Part shown: piece by piece, positions 10,249 to 19,223 of the stretch | Layout of the letters: every line of letters begins with the position of its first letter | Numbering within the stretch: position 1 is the stretch's first letter | Source: Arthrobacter sp. Alg241-R88 | GTDB taxonomy: Bacteria > Actinomycetota > Actinomycetes > Actinomycetales > Micrococcaceae | DNA: 64,000 nucleotides | Assembly (NCBI RefSeq): GCF_900537115.1 | Contig: NZ_UNRG01000003.1 | Coordinates: 124,001 to 188,000, forward strand | Direction of reading: 5' to 3' | Translations under genes and position numbers: made by a program | Notes under the pieces: generated by a model | Told to the model about the DNA's origin: nothing | Databases searched by the model: none | Seen by the model: the letters and a program-made list of their open reading frames with translations, nothing else

Positions 10249-10258
10249 ACTCAAAGGA

Positions 10259-10302
10259 ACGACGACGGCCGGTACCTTTCGTGTGAAAGGTACCGGCCGC
10301 CG
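10259..10302 (-). terminator. fumC intrinsic terminator
   Basis: 22-bp stem with a 4-nt loop (arms 10259-10280 and 10281+4 to 10302), with a single G-U position in the minus-strand transcript. It contains the palindromic GGTACC-bearing arms. On the minus strand it is followed by a T-rich stretch reaching TTTTT at about 10250-10246. Confidence 0.88.
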
Positions 10303-10342
10303 TCGTAAGGGGCGCCTCCGAAGCCAGGGAGGCGGTGGGAGC

Positions 10343-11770
10343 TTAGGCCTTGTGGGCCGGGGCCGTCATGGTGGTGACGTCCAGGGCCTTCTCAAGGTCT
10401 GCTTCGGAGACCTTGCCTTCGCCGTCACCAACGAAGCCGAGCTTCTCGGTGGCCTGGCGGACGGTGAGGCCTTCGGCCACGGCCGTCTTGGCGATCTTGG
10501 CCGCGTTCTCGTAGCCGATGTACTTGTTCAGCGGCGTGACGATGGACGGGGAAGCCTCGGCGAGGAAGCGGGCGCGCTCCACGTTGGCGGTGATGCCGTC
10601 GATCATCTTGTCCGCCATTACGCGGCTGGTGTTGGCCAGCAGGCGGATGGACTCGAGCAGGTTGGAGGCCATGACCGGGATGCCAACGTTCAGCTCGAAG
10701 GCGCCGTTAGTGCCGGACCAGGCGATGGCGGTGTCGTTGCCGATGACCTGGGCGGCCACCATGATGGACGCCTCGCAGATGACCGGGTTGACCTTGCCGG
10801 GCATGATCGAGGAACCTGGCTGCAGGTCCGGAATGGCGATCTCGCCCAGCCCGGTGTTGGGGCCTGAGCCCATCCACCGGAGGTCGTTGTTGATCTTCAT
10901 GAAGGAGATAGCGATGTTGCGCAGCTGGCTGGATGCTTCGATGAGGCCGTCGCGGTTGGCCTGGGCCTCGAAGTGGTCGCGGGCCTCAGTCAGGGGCAGG
11001 TCGGTGTCCGTGGCCAGCAGTTCGATAACCCGCTCCGGGAAACCGGCCGGGGTGTTGATCCCGGTGCCCACGGCCGTGCCGCCCAGGGGAACCTCGGCGA
11101 CGCGGGGGAGGGAAGCGTTGATGCGCTCAATGCCGTAGCGGACCTGCGCGGCGTAGCCGCCGAACTCCTGGCCGAGCGTCACCGGGGTGGCATCCATGAG
11201 GTGGGTGCGGCCGGACTTGACGACGTCCTTGAACTCCACGGCCTTGCGCTCCAGGGACTCGGCCAGGTAGCCGAGAGCAGGAATGAGGTCGTTGATCAGG
11301 GCGGAGGTCGCTGCTACATGCACGGACGTCGGGAAGACGTCGTTGGAGGACTGCGAGGCGTTGACGTGGTCGTTCGGGTGGACAACCTTGTCGCTGCCGG
11401 CGGCCTTCAGGGCACGGGTGGCAAGCTCGGCGATGACCTCGTTGGTGTTCATGTTCGAGGACGTGCCGGAACCGGTCTGGAAGACGTCGATGGGGAAGTC
11501 GCCGTCGTACTTCCCGGCAGCCACCTCATCAGCGGCGTCGGCGATGGCCTTGGCAAGCTCGCCGTCGAGCACACCCAGTTCAGCGTTGGCCTGGGCGGCA
11601 GCCTTCTTGACCCGGGCCAGCGCTTCAATGTGCGCGCGTTCCAGGGTCTTGCCGGAAATAGGGAAATTCTCCACTGCCCGCTGCGTCTGCGCGCGGTACA
11701 GTGCGTTCACGGGGACGCGGACTTCGCCCATCGTGTCATGTTCAATGCGGAACTCTTCAGTGGAAGTCAT
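10343..11770 (-). CDS. fumC: Class II fumarate hydratase
   Basis: 475-residue cytosolic homotetrameric enzyme that hydrates fumarate to L-malate in the TCA cycle without an iron-sulfur cluster. The superfamily signature [11 protein letters not shown] is at about residues 323-333. Other landmarks are [34 protein letters not shown] and [17 protein letters not shown], all characteristic of FumC. Length is normal. ATG 11770 is followed by [20 protein letters not shown], the expected N-terminus. It is the last gene of a minus-strand run after DUF4245 and carbonic anhydrase, 76 bp from the latter, and ends at a strong terminator. The same grouping (fum, glpX, DUF4245) occurs at Rv1098-1100 in M. 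tuberculosis. Confidence 0.97.
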   Translation of the reverse strand: MTSTEEFRIEHDTMGEVRVPVNALYRAQTQRAVENFPISGKTLERAHIEALARVKKAAAQANAELGVLDGELAKAIADAADEVAAGKYDGDFPIDVFQTGSGTSSNMNTNEVIAELATRALKAAGSDKVVHPNDHVNASQSSNDVFPTSVHVAATSALINDLIPALGYLAESLERKAVEFKDVVKSGRTHLMDATPVTLGQEFGGYAAQVRYGIERINASLPRVAEVPLGGTAVGTGINTPAGFPERVIELLATDTDLPLTEARDHFEAQANRDGLIEASSQLRNIAISFMKINNDLRWMGSGPNTGLGEIAIPDLQPGSSIMPGKVNPVICEASIMVAAQVIGNDTAIAWSGTNGAFELNVGIPVMASNLLESIRLLANTSRVMADKMIDGITANVERARFLAEASPSIVTPLNKYIGYENAAKIAKTAVAEGLTVRQATEKLGFVGDGEGKVSEADLEKALDVTTMTAPAHKA

Positions 11771-11846
11771 GGGGCTAGCTTAGGGCGATCCGGCACCCCA
11801 TCGAAAACCGTGAAGAGCATGCTACGGGTGGGTTTTAACCCCTGCC

Positions 11847-12461
11847 CTAGAGCTCGCCGATCCCGGAAACAACGTTGGCGCGGCCCTCGGCCAGGCTGTA
11901 CGAGAGGCCGATAACGGCGGTGCGCCCGCTTTCGATTGCGTCAGAAATCACACGTGAGCTGTCCACCAGCCGTTTGGATGTCTGCTTGACGTGCTCCACC
12001 ACCATGTCGTTGACCTCGTGCTTGTCCTGGCGAATTGACGTGAGGACCGACGGCGTGATGCGCTCCACCAGGTCGCGAATGAAGCCCGCCGGCATCTCGC
12101 CGGTGTCCACTGCCGCCTTTGTGGCGCTGACGGCACCGCAGCTGTCGTGTCCCAGGATGGCGATCAGCGGTACGCCGAGCACACCCACGCTGTACTCCAG
12201 CGAGCCGAGGACGGCGTCGTCAATAACCTGCCCGGCCGTACGCACCACAAAAACGTCACCCAGTCCGACGTCGAAAATGATCTCGGCGGCGAGCCGGGAG
12301 TCCGAGCAGCCGAAGATCACGGCGAACGGGTGCTGGTTCTCCACCAACGAGGACCGGCGCGAGGAGTCCTGGTTCGGGTGGGAGGACTGGCCAGCGACGA
12401 AGCGTTCATTTCCTTCGCGCATCCGGCGCCAGGCAAGGGCAGGAGTCAGATAGGTAGTCAC
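11847..12461 (-). CDS. Beta-class carbonic anhydrase
   Basis: 204-residue zinc enzyme interconverting CO2 and bicarbonate, supplying bicarbonate for carboxylations such as PEP/pyruvate and acetyl-CoA carboxylase. The zinc ligands and catalytic dyad are visible: Cys and the Asp/Arg pair in FGCSDSRLAAE (about residues 50-60), and His plus second Cys in ILGHDSCGAVSA (about residues 104-115). The middle DVFVVRTAGQVIDDAVLGSLEYSV is family-typical. The start at 12461 is only 10 bp from the DUF4245 stop, so the two are likely cotranscribed. Placement upstream of fumC links it to central carbon metabolism. Confidence 0.95.
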   Translation of the reverse strand: MTTYLTPALAWRRMREGNERFVAGQSSHPNQDSSRRSSLVENQHPFAVIFGCSDSRLAAEIIFDVGLGDVFVVRTAGQVIDDAVLGSLEYSVGVLGVPLIAILGHDSCGAVSATKAAVDTGEMPAGFIRDLVERITPSVLTSIRQDKHEVNDMVVEHVKQTSKRLVDSSRVISDAIESGRTAVIGLSYSLAEGRANVVSGIGEL

Positions 12462-12471
12462 CCTGCTTACT

Positions 12472-13152
12472 TTAGGGGGCGGTGGTGGCCGCAGGTGAAA
12501 CTGTGACGGCAGGATTGCTGTCCAAAGACTTCACGACGGCGTCTGCCAGGGTGCCGAACTCGTCCAGCGGGGCGGCGCCGGTGAGGATGACAGTGGTGCC
12601 GCGGTACTCAAGCACCATTGATTTCTCACCCTTGCCGGTATCACGTAGCTCCCATTCCCGGCCGCCCGCGTTGCGGGAGCCGGTAACAGGCGCATTTTTC
12701 GTTTGCTGAAGCAGCCATGTGGGGTTGGCCGTACGGGTCTGGACCAGTCCAATGAAGGACTCCTTCGGCGTGATATAGCCGACCTCCCATGCAGGCACGC
12801 CGCTTCCCGTGCCCCCTTCCCACCTGGCGTAGTTAGGCCGGAAGGAGTTGCCGGTGTCCGGCGCTACCGGCGTGAATCCTGCCACGTCCGTCGCATTCCG
12901 GGCCGCGGCGCTGACGTCGATATTGGGACGGTAGCCGTCGCTCTTCGGGGAGGGGTTCATCAGGACGATGGGCAGGAACGCGGCGATGCTCAGCACCAGG
13001 GCAATGATCATGCCGATCACCGAGGCGTTGGCCCGCTTGGCTGCCGCCGCCGGAATGACAGGCTTAACCGGACCCTGCCCTCCGGCCGCGCTGGATCCGC
13101 TGTTGCTTCCGGAGCCTGCTGGTTCGGGGGAGGGACTGGTCTTTTCCTGCAT
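12472..13152 (-). CDS. DUF4245 domain membrane-anchored protein
   Basis: 226-residue protein with a Pro/Ser/Gly-rich cytoplasmic N-terminus, one membrane span (NASVIGMIIALVLSIAAFLPIVL, about residues 40-65) and an extracellular domain of ~160 residues containing NSFRPNYARWEGG, GVPAWEVGYITPKESFIGLVQT and GREWELRDTGKGEKSMVLEYRGTTVILTG. The pattern fits DUF4245, the family of Rv1100, which also sits beside glpX and fum in mycobacteria. Function is unknown. I chose ATG 13152 because GAGGGG precedes it with an 8-nt gap; the frame is open to 13230 with other possible starts at 13179 and 13161. It is divergent from glpX. Confidence 0.86.
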   Translation of the reverse strand: MQEKTSPSPEPAGSGSNSGSSAAGGQGPVKPVIPAAAAKRANASVIGMIIALVLSIAAFLPIVLMNPSPKSDGYRPNIDVSAAARNATDVAGFTPVAPDTGNSFRPNYARWEGGTGSGVPAWEVGYITPKESFIGLVQTRTANPTWLLQQTKNAPVTGSRNAGGREWELRDTGKGEKSMVLEYRGTTVILTGAAPLDEFGTLADAVVKSLDSNPAVTVSPAATTAP

Positions 13153-13371
13153 TTCATTCACCCCTCTATAGTCGCCCATGCCGGTCCGCAACTCACACTC
13201 GGTCCGCCGTGGCCGCTGCCGCTCCGGCAACTACCCTCGGACTACATTGCGCGGCCGCGTCATCCCGCAGCCGGAACCCGGTGCCGCGACTATGATCGAT
13301 ATCAGAGGAATCACCGCGCGGCTGTTCCGGCTGGGCGGGTTCAACGATCGCCACTCGAAGAAGAGGTTCAC

Positions 13372-14409
13372 GTGTCACCAGCGTCCATGACCCAGAAGTA
13401 CTCCACGATCTCCCCCTCCCTGGCGGTGGGCAACGATGAGCCGGACCGCAACCTTGCCCTCGAGCTCGTCCGCGTTACCGAAGCGGCAGCAATCGCCGGC
13501 GGACACTGGGTAGGCTTCGGCGACAAGAACACGGCGGACGGCGCTGCGGTTGACGCCATGCGCTCCTTCCTTCAGACCGTCCACTTCAACGGCGTAGTGG
13601 TCATCGGCGAAGGCGAAAAAGACGAAGCCCCCATGCTCTTCAACGGCGAACGCGTGGGAGATGGCACCGGTCCGGAATGCGATGTGGCAGTGGACCCCAT
13701 CGATGGAACCAGGCTCACCGCACTGGGCATCAACAACGCCCTGGCCGTCCTGGCTGTGGCCGAGCGCGGATCGATGTTCGACCCCTCCGCCGTGTTCTAC
13801 ATGGAGAAGCTGGTCACCGGTCCTGAAGCCGCGGACATGGTGGACCTCCGCCTCCCCGTGAAGCAGAACCTGCACCTGATCGCCAAGGCCAAGGGCGTCA
13901 AGGTCAACCAGCTCAACGTTATGATCCTCGACCGTGACCGCCACCGCCCGCTGGTGGAGGAAATCCGCGAGGCCGGCGCCCGCACCAAGTTCATCATGGA
14001 CGGTGACGTTGCCGGCGCCATCGCGGCGGCCCGCTCGGGCACTGGCGTGGACGCCCTGATGGGCATCGGCGGCACCCCCGAGGGCATCGTGGCGGCTTGC
14101 GCCATCAAGTCGCTGGGCGGCGTCATCCAGGGCCGGCTGTGGCCCACCAGCGACGAAGAGAAGCAGAAGGCCATCGACGCCGGCCACGACCTGGAACGGG
14201 TCCTCTCCACCAACGACCTCGTCTCCAGCGACAACTGCTACTTCGCTGCCACCGGCATCACCGACGGCGACCTGCTCAAGGGCGTCCGCTACTCCAAGGA
14301 CAAGGTCCTGACCCAGTCCATCGTGATGCGTTCCAAGTCCGGCACCATCCGTTTTGTTGACGGCGAACACCAGGCCAGCAAGTGGGAAGGCTACGCCCGC
14401 AAGAGCTGA
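13372..14409 (+). CDS. glpX: Class II fructose-1,6-bisphosphatase
   Basis: 345 residues. Dephosphorylates fructose-1,6-bisphosphate to fructose-6-phosphate in gluconeogenesis, metal dependent and lithium sensitive. Motifs: VVIGEGEKDEAPML, the metal/substrate block VDPIDGTRLTALGINNALAV (the DPIDGT phosphatase signature), MDGDVAGAIAAA and MGIGGTPEGIVAACAIKSLGG. The start GTG 13372 follows AAGAGG at 13361-13366 with 5-nt spacing; ATG 13387 (MTQKYSTISP) is the alternative. The frame is open far upstream, but that part overlaps DUF4245 on the other strand and is not credible. Actinobacteria use GlpX as their main FBPase. Confidence 0.96.
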   Translation: MSPASMTQKYSTISPSLAVGNDEPDRNLALELVRVTEAAAIAGGHWVGFGDKNTADGAAVDAMRSFLQTVHFNGVVVIGEGEKDEAPMLFNGERVGDGTGPECDVAVDPIDGTRLTALGINNALAVLAVAERGSMFDPSAVFYMEKLVTGPEAADMVDLRLPVKQNLHLIAKAKGVKVNQLNVMILDRDRHRPLVEEIREAGARTKFIMDGDVAGAIAAARSGTGVDALMGIGGTPEGIVAACAIKSLGGVIQGRLWPTSDEEKQKAIDAGHDLERVLSTNDLVSSDNCYFAATGITDGDLLKGVRYSKDKVLTQSIVMRSKSGTIRFVDGEHQASKWEGYARKS

Positions 14410-14433
14410 TCCGTGGCCACCCACGCCAAATGG

Positions 14434-14466
14434 AGCCCCGGAGAGCGCCCAGCGCATTCCGGGGCT
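14434..14466 (+). terminator. glpX terminator
   Basis: AGCCCCGGA (14434-14442) pairs with TCCGGGGCT (14458-14466), extended by CGCCAAA/TTTGGCG on the outside. It lies 25 bp after the glpX stop. Confidence 0.8.
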
Positions 14467-14499
14467 TTGGCGTTAATGCGTTGGTATAGGGTTTAAGCC

Positions 14500-15555
14500 A
14501 TGATTCCAGCTGTTGTGCCCTGTACTGACCGCGCCCTTTGGGACGAATACGTCGACCGGTTCCAGGGGCACCCGCAACAGCTCTGGGGCTGGGGCGAGAC
14601 CAAGGCCATGCACGGCTGGTCCGTTGACCGGGTGCTGTTGAACGATGGCGGCAACACCATCGGCTGCGCCCAGCTGCTGATCCGGCGGCTGCCGCTGCCC
14701 TTCCGCGCACTGGTCTACATTCCCCGCGGGCCCATGTGTCCGCCGGAGAATGCGCAGGCGGTCCTCGACAGCCTTGCCGGGCACGCCGCCGCCCGCCACC
14801 GCGGAGTGGCCCTCAGCATTGAACCGGACTGGGACGAGGACTCGCCGTACGCGGCCGCGGTGAAAGATGCAGGGTTCCGTTCATCCACCAATACGGTACT
14901 GATCCCGCGCACGCTGATCCTTGACCTCACCAGGTCCGATGACGAACTCATGGCTGACATGTCCAAGTCCACGCGTGCGAACATCCGCAAGGCGATGCGC
15001 AGCGACGTGGAGTTCCGCAAGGTGAAGAATGACGCCGAACTTGAGCAGGTGCTCGCGATCTACCACGAGACGGCCGAACGCGCCGGGTTCGGGATCCACG
15101 AGGACCAGTACTACCGGGACATCTTCCGGAACATGGGGGATGGCTCACCCATTATCGGGGCCTTCGACGGCGAGCAGTTGCTGGCCTTCGTCTGGCTCGC
15201 CAAGAGCGGTTCGACCGCTTTCGAGCTGTACGGCGGTGTCTCCGCGGAAGGGCAGAAGCAGCGGGTCAATTACGGCGTGAAATGGGCAGCCCTGCAGGCC
15301 ATGCGCGAGGACGGCTGCGGACGTTATGACTTCAACGGCCTCCTCAATGACGGCATCTCCGACTTCAAGAAGCAGTTCGCGAAGCACGAGAACATGCTCC
15401 TGGGAACCTGGGAGAAGCCGCTCTCCCCGCTGTACCCGGCATATGCGCAGGCCATGCCCCTGGCACGCCGCGGACTCCAAACCGCACGCCGTCTCCTGAA
15501 GACTGCTGCCGGGAGGGTCCGGCCCCTGATCCAGAGGGTGCGCCCGGGCAGCTAG
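14500..15555 (+). CDS. FemA/FemB/FemX family aminoacyltransferase (peptidoglycan bridge)
   Basis: 351 residues with a tandem GNAT-like architecture. FQGHPQQLWGWGETKAMHGWSV and RALVYIPRGPMCP in the first half, and STNTVLIPRTLILDLTRSDDELMADMSKSTRANIRKAMR and HEDQYYRDIFRNMG...AFVWLAKSGSTAFELYGGVS in the second, are typical of Fem transferases. These add amino acids from aminoacyl-tRNA to the lysine of lipid II. Arthrobacter-type walls have Lys-Ser-Thr-Ala or Lys-Ala bridges, so an interpeptide-bridge role is plausible. The residue and position added cannot be told. ATG 14500. It is convergent with manA across a strong two-way terminator. Confidence 0.9.
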   Translation: MIPAVVPCTDRALWDEYVDRFQGHPQQLWGWGETKAMHGWSVDRVLLNDGGNTIGCAQLLIRRLPLPFRALVYIPRGPMCPPENAQAVLDSLAGHAAARHRGVALSIEPDWDEDSPYAAAVKDAGFRSSTNTVLIPRTLILDLTRSDDELMADMSKSTRANIRKAMRSDVEFRKVKNDAELEQVLAIYHETAERAGFGIHEDQYYRDIFRNMGDGSPIIGAFDGEQLLAFVWLAKSGSTAFELYGGVSAEGQKQRVNYGVKWAALQAMREDGCGRYDFNGLLNDGISDFKKQFAKHENMLLGTWEKPLSPLYPAYAQAMPLARRGLQTARRLLKTAAGRVRPLIQRVRPGS

Positions 15556-15626
15556 CAGCGGCAGGAAAGCTGCCAGCGGCAGGACAGCTGGCAGCGCCAG
15601 GAGAGCGTCAGGGCAGCGTCAGGAAC
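15556..15626. repeat. Short imperfect tandem repeats after the FemAB gene
   Basis: Units CAGCGGCAGGAAAGCTGC (15556-15573) and CAGCGGCAGGACAGCTGG (15574-15591), then diverged units CAGCGCCAGGAGAGCGTC... (15592-15613) and CAGCGTCAGGAAC (15614-15626). Each 18-bp unit contains a CAGC...GCTG inverted pair. It directly precedes the terminator. Confidence 0.8.
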
Positions 15627-15668
15627 AAGGGCGACGACGGCACCCGCCATGGTGCCGTCGTCGCCCTT
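15627..15668. terminator. Two-way terminator between FemAB gene and manA
   Basis: Perfect 18-bp stem (15627-15644 with 15651-15668) and a 6-nt loop CGCCAT, ending CCCTTTT on the plus strand and matched by AAGGG on the left, so it can serve both convergent genes. Confidence 0.93.
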
Positions 15669-15671
15669 TTG

Positions 15672-16940
15672 CTAGGCGCGGGCGAGACCCTCCCGCAACC
15701 CGGTAGTGATAGCGAATGCCAGTGCAGGTTCGGTGCTGCCGGCTACCGGATGAACATTGACGGGCGCCTCGGCGGCAGCCAGGAAAGCGCTCCCGCCCCG
15801 GGAAAGCTGGAGGTCGCCCTTGGGAGAATCCAGGTAGACGTTTCCGGCAACCACGATCACCACTGCTGCGCCGGACTGTGCCAGCGGGACGGGGCCGGCG
15901 TCGGGAGTAAGTTCAATGCGCTGCAGCTGGAACTCCTCGAAAGGCGGGCGGAAGAGTTCCTGGTCCATTACGGTCCGCTCGGGCTCAAGCATCGGCACGG
16001 CCACGGGGTGGAAATCGATGGTCCGCAGCAGTTCGGGGACATCAATGTGCTTTGGGGTGAGTCCGCCCCGCAGGACGTTGTCAGAGGACGCCATGACCTC
16101 AACGCCGAGGCCATGCAGATACGCGTGGACGTTCCCGGCCGGCAGGTAGACCGCTTCACCCGGCTCAAGCGAGATACGGTTCAGCAGCAGCGAGATCAGG
16201 ACTCCCGGATCTCCAGGGTATTTCTCATTAAGGCTGATGGCCGTGGAAAGTTCGGCGTCGTAGGGAGCCATCGGGGTTCCGGAAAGCAGCGCGGCCACCA
16301 CCAGGGCCGTGTCCTCAGCCACGGATGTGCCGCCGGAGATCAGGCGCTCGAAGGCCTTCCGCAAACCGGCGCCTTCGTTGCTGTCCTCAAGATCCGCCAG
16401 CAGCGAGCTGATCAGCGCGGGCGGCTCGCCCTCCACGGCGTCAAAGGCTGCCGCAACGTGCTGCAGGATCTCCCGGGCCTGGCCCGCCGGGCGGAAACCG
16501 CATAAGGCCTCAAACGGCGTCAGGGCAAGAATCATCTCGGGCTTGTGGTTGTCATCCCGGTAATTCCGATTGGGGGCGTCGGCGGCGAGGCCCTGGGCGT
16601 TCTCCCGTGCGAAGCCCGCCTTCGCCTGCTCCAGGCTTGGGTGGACCTGCAGGGAGAGCGGCTGGGCAGCCGCCAGAATCTTGGCAAGGAACGGCAGCCG
16701 CGGACCAAACCGCACCACGGAGTCCGCGCCGAGGAAATGCTCCGGGTCGCCCGCGATCAGGGCATCGAGGGTGACCGTGGACCCGTCATCGGGCACGTGG
16801 GCCATGGATGGTGAGTCCGGGTGCGCGCCAATCCACAACTCTGCTTCCGGTCCGCCAGACTCTGGTCGCCCGAGCAAGGCGGCGATCGCCGTCGTCGATC
16901 CCCAGGCATAGTCCCGGAGGACATTATCAATCTCGTACAA
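15672..16940 (-). CDS. manA: Mannose-6-phosphate isomerase, class I
   Basis: 422-residue zinc enzyme interconverting fructose-6-phosphate and mannose-6-phosphate, the entry to mannosylated glycoconjugates and GDP-mannose. Zinc-ligand motifs of type I PMI are present: LSLQVHPSLEQA (Gln, His), HKPEMILALTPFEALCGFRP (Glu), and YLPAGNVHAYLHGLGVEVMASSDNVLRGGLTPKHID (His). The start is TTG 16940 (MYEIDNVLRDYAWGS), preceded by AGGAAA some 11 nt away. It lies 41 bp downstream of the LCP gene stop, so it is likely the last gene of purK-purE-LCP-manA. Its product could feed the PMT-type mannosyltransferase at 37-39 kb. Confidence 0.96.
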   Translation of the reverse strand: MYEIDNVLRDYAWGSTTAIAALLGRPESGGPEAELWIGAHPDSPSMAHVPDDGSTVTLDALIAGDPEHFLGADSVVRFGPRLPFLAKILAAAQPLSLQVHPSLEQAKAGFARENAQGLAADAPNRNYRDDNHKPEMILALTPFEALCGFRPAGQAREILQHVAAAFDAVEGEPPALISSLLADLEDSNEGAGLRKAFERLISGGTSVAEDTALVVAALLSGTPMAPYDAELSTAISLNEKYPGDPGVLISLLLNRISLEPGEAVYLPAGNVHAYLHGLGVEVMASSDNVLRGGLTPKHIDVPELLRTIDFHPVAVPMLEPERTVMDQELFRPPFEEFQLQRIELTPDAGPVPLAQSGAAVVIVVAGNVYLDSPKGDLQLSRGGSAFLAAAEAPVNVHPVAGSTEPALAFAITTGLREGLARA

Positions 16941-16981
16941 GGCAGTGTCCGTTTCCTAGGTAGGTCTGATGTGGATGCCGG

Positions 16982-18628
16982 CTACAACGGCGCGCATTGG
17001 CCGTTCGTGGCCACGAGCTGCCGGATGGCCTCCTCGTTTCCTTCGCGCTTGAGCTGGGTCAGCATCTCTTCCGTAATCGGCTCGCCGTCGGGAGTGGTGG
17101 TCACCGGGACAAAGTCCGACGGCGTGGGCTGCTGTGTTGCGGTGCCGCCTGCCAGCAGGGTGGCGGGCGAGGCTCCGGCCGCCTGGACAGGCCCGGCGCC
17201 TGCGGCCGGGACCACTATGGCGTCGTCGGGAACTCCTGCCGACTGTGCCCCCTGTGCGGACGCCGATGCCAGTAATTCGTTCACCCGGGCGTGGATCTCA
17301 TCGAAGTCCGGAACCGTGGAGAAGGAGGCATCGAAATCCGGCGGGCCGATGGTGAGCCGTTTGACGTCCTGGCCTTTCGCCTTGATGGCGAGGTCCACGA
17401 AGCTGCCCAACTGGGACGAGGAGACGTTGGATTCCACCACCTTGGTTCCCGCGTTGGCGATGTCCTCGAACTTGGCCAGCAGCGTGGCGGGATCCAGCTG
17501 CTTCAGCATGGCCTGCTGCACGCATTGCTGGCGCTGGATGCGGGAGTAATCGTCCACATACTCGCGCGACCGCCCGTACCACAGCGCCTGGTCTCCATTA
17601 AGCGTTTGCTCCCCGGCCGGGATCCACCCGAGGGGCATACCGTGCGTCTGGCTGAAATCGTCGAAGAAGCCGCTCATGGGAACCCAGCCGCCGGCCTTGA
17701 TCCTGATGCCGCCCATGGCGTCGATGAGGGAGGAGAAGCCTTGCATGTCCACCAAAACGTACGCCTGGACAGTAATCCCCAGCGTTCCGGAGACGGCTTC
17801 AAGGGTTGCCTGCGCACCGGGGTCGGCCACGCCGGGGTAAAGGTCGGCGTACTCGTTGGTCACTTCAGTGTTGATGGCATTGATCAGGCACTCATCCCCG
17901 CAGTTGTAGCCGTCCGGATAGACGGTGCGCATGGGGGAGTCCTCGCTGAACTGGGCATTCTGCAGGTTACGCGGTACGGAGATGATCGCGGTCTGGCCCG
18001 TTTCGGCGTCCACGCTGAGGACGGACAGGCTGTCCGGGCGCCTGCCGGTTCGGTCCTCACCGGCATCGCCTCCCATCATCAGGAAGTTGTAGCGGCCCTC
18101 CACCGGGTCGATGGCGGGGCCGGAGGAGAAGATGCTGCCGATCGCGTTCCGTCCCACATTGAGCAGGTACGCAGCGTAACCAAGGGAGCCGCTGCCAAGG
18201 ACCATCGCCAATACCAGGGCAATCACGACGGCGGGCCGCGCCTGCGGCGCCAGCAGGACCGGGCGGATGAGCCGCAGGGTGTTGATAAACAGGATTGCCC
18301 AGCCGGCAGCGAGTGCCACCAGCAGGATCACCAGTGCCAGCGAGGCGAAGGGGTTGGTGATGATGTTGATGAGCAGGGTTCGGTTGAGCAGCAGCAGGAG
18401 CACCGCAAGCACCAGGGCTGCCCAGACACAGAGCGTCACCCTCAATGCCGCGCGGCCCAGTTTACGGTCCCCGGCCACAAGCTGCGCGCTGCCTGGGACC
18501 AGGAGGGTCAGAAGCACAAGGACGAAGCCGCGCTTGGTCCGGACTGGAAAGGAAGCACTGGCCGGATAGCGGACGGGGTCGGTGAGCGCTGCGCCGGAAA
18601 GGGACTGCTGGACCTTGCTGCTGGTCAT
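16982..18628 (-). CDS. LytR-CpsA-Psr (LCP) family cell-wall ligase
   Basis: 548 residues. The N-terminus has about four membrane spans (residues 30-165), more than the single span of classical LCPs. Then comes the extracellular LCP domain: YNFLMMGGDAGEDRTGRRPDSLSVLSVDAETGQTAIISVPRNLQ, INAINTEVTNEYADLYPGV, and WYGRSREYVDDYSRIQRQQ with the conserved Arg cluster that binds lipid pyrophosphate. LCP enzymes transfer wall polymers from undecaprenyl-pyrophosphate carriers to peptidoglycan. A Pro/Thr/Ala-rich tail follows. I chose ATG 18628 (MTSSKVQQS), 10 bp from the purE stop; the frame is open to 18910 inside purE. It sits in a likely operon between purE and manA. Confidence 0.92.
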   Translation of the reverse strand: MTSSKVQQSLSGAALTDPVRYPASASFPVRTKRGFVLVLLTLLVPGSAQLVAGDRKLGRAALRVTLCVWAALVLAVLLLLLNRTLLINIITNPFASLALVILLVALAAGWAILFINTLRLIRPVLLAPQARPAVVIALVLAMVLGSGSLGYAAYLLNVGRNAIGSIFSSGPAIDPVEGRYNFLMMGGDAGEDRTGRRPDSLSVLSVDAETGQTAIISVPRNLQNAQFSEDSPMRTVYPDGYNCGDECLINAINTEVTNEYADLYPGVADPGAQATLEAVSGTLGITVQAYVLVDMQGFSSLIDAMGGIRIKAGGWVPMSGFFDDFSQTHGMPLGWIPAGEQTLNGDQALWYGRSREYVDDYSRIQRQQCVQQAMLKQLDPATLLAKFEDIANAGTKVVESNVSSSQLGSFVDLAIKAKGQDVKRLTIGPPDFDASFSTVPDFDEIHARVNELLASASAQGAQSAGVPDDAIVVPAAGAGPVQAAGASPATLLAGGTATQQPTPSDFVPVTTTPDGEPITEEMLTQLKREGNEEAIRQLVATNGQCAPL

Positions 18629-18638
18629 GGCCGCCTTC

Positions 18639-19223
18639 CTAACGGCTGCCCCGGAGCGGACCGTTGCCTTCGGCGAAAACCTCGCTGACCTTCTGCCGCA
18701 GGTTGGCTCCCTTGCGGGCAGCCACGGCATTGAGGTCTGCGGCGAATTCGAGGAGGTCGGCGCGCAGTGATGCCGCAAGCTCATCGGTGCCTGCTGCGAG
18801 CATTCGGACCGCCAGGAGGCCCGCATTACGGGCTCCGGCGATGGAAACCGTGGCCACGGGAACGCCGGCAGGCATCTGAACGATGGAGAGCAGGGAGTCC
18901 ATACCGTCAAGGGTCTTCAGCGGGACCGGCACTCCGATTACGGGGAGTGGAGTGACGCTGGCCAGCATCCCCGGCAAATGGGCGGCACCGCCGGCGCCGG
19001 CGATAATCACCCTCAGCCCGCGCTCGTGCGCTGTCTGGCCGTAGCGGATCATTTCCGTAGGCATCCGGTGGGCGGACACAACGTCAGCTTCGAACGGAAT
19101 GCCGAACTCTGCCAGGGCGTCAGCCGCTGCTTCCATGACCGGCCAGTCCGAGTCCGATCCCATCACCAGGCCCACCAGCGGGTTGCCGGCGGGACCGGGG
19201 GCGGGGGTGGCTTCGGGACTCAT
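18639..19223 (-). CDS. purE: N5-carboxyaminoimidazole ribonucleotide mutase
   Basis: 194 residues. Converts N5-CAIR to CAIR in de novo purine synthesis, using the product of PurK. The class I PurE motifs [20 protein letters not shown] and [11 protein letters not shown] are present at the N-terminus, followed by [29 protein letters not shown]. The Ser-Asp-Ser and His-Arg-Met active-site elements are intact. Its start overlaps the purK stop by 4 bp (ATGA), so the pair is translationally coupled. Confidence 0.97.
   Translation of the reverse strand: MSPEATPAPGPAGNPLVGLVMGSDSDWPVMEAAADALAEFGIPFEADVVSAHRMPTEMIRYGQTAHERGLRVIIAGAGGAAHLPGMLASVTPLPVIGVPVPLKTLDGMDSLLSIVQMPAGVPVATVSIAGARNAGLLAVRMLAAGTDELAASLRADLLEFAADLNAVAARKGANLRQKVSEVFAEGNGPLRGSR

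Noticed and set aside
17291..18688. 465-residue plus-strand open frame opposite the LCP gene
   Set aside because: His/Gln/Gly-rich antisense translation without motifs; the LCP domain is intact on the minus strand.
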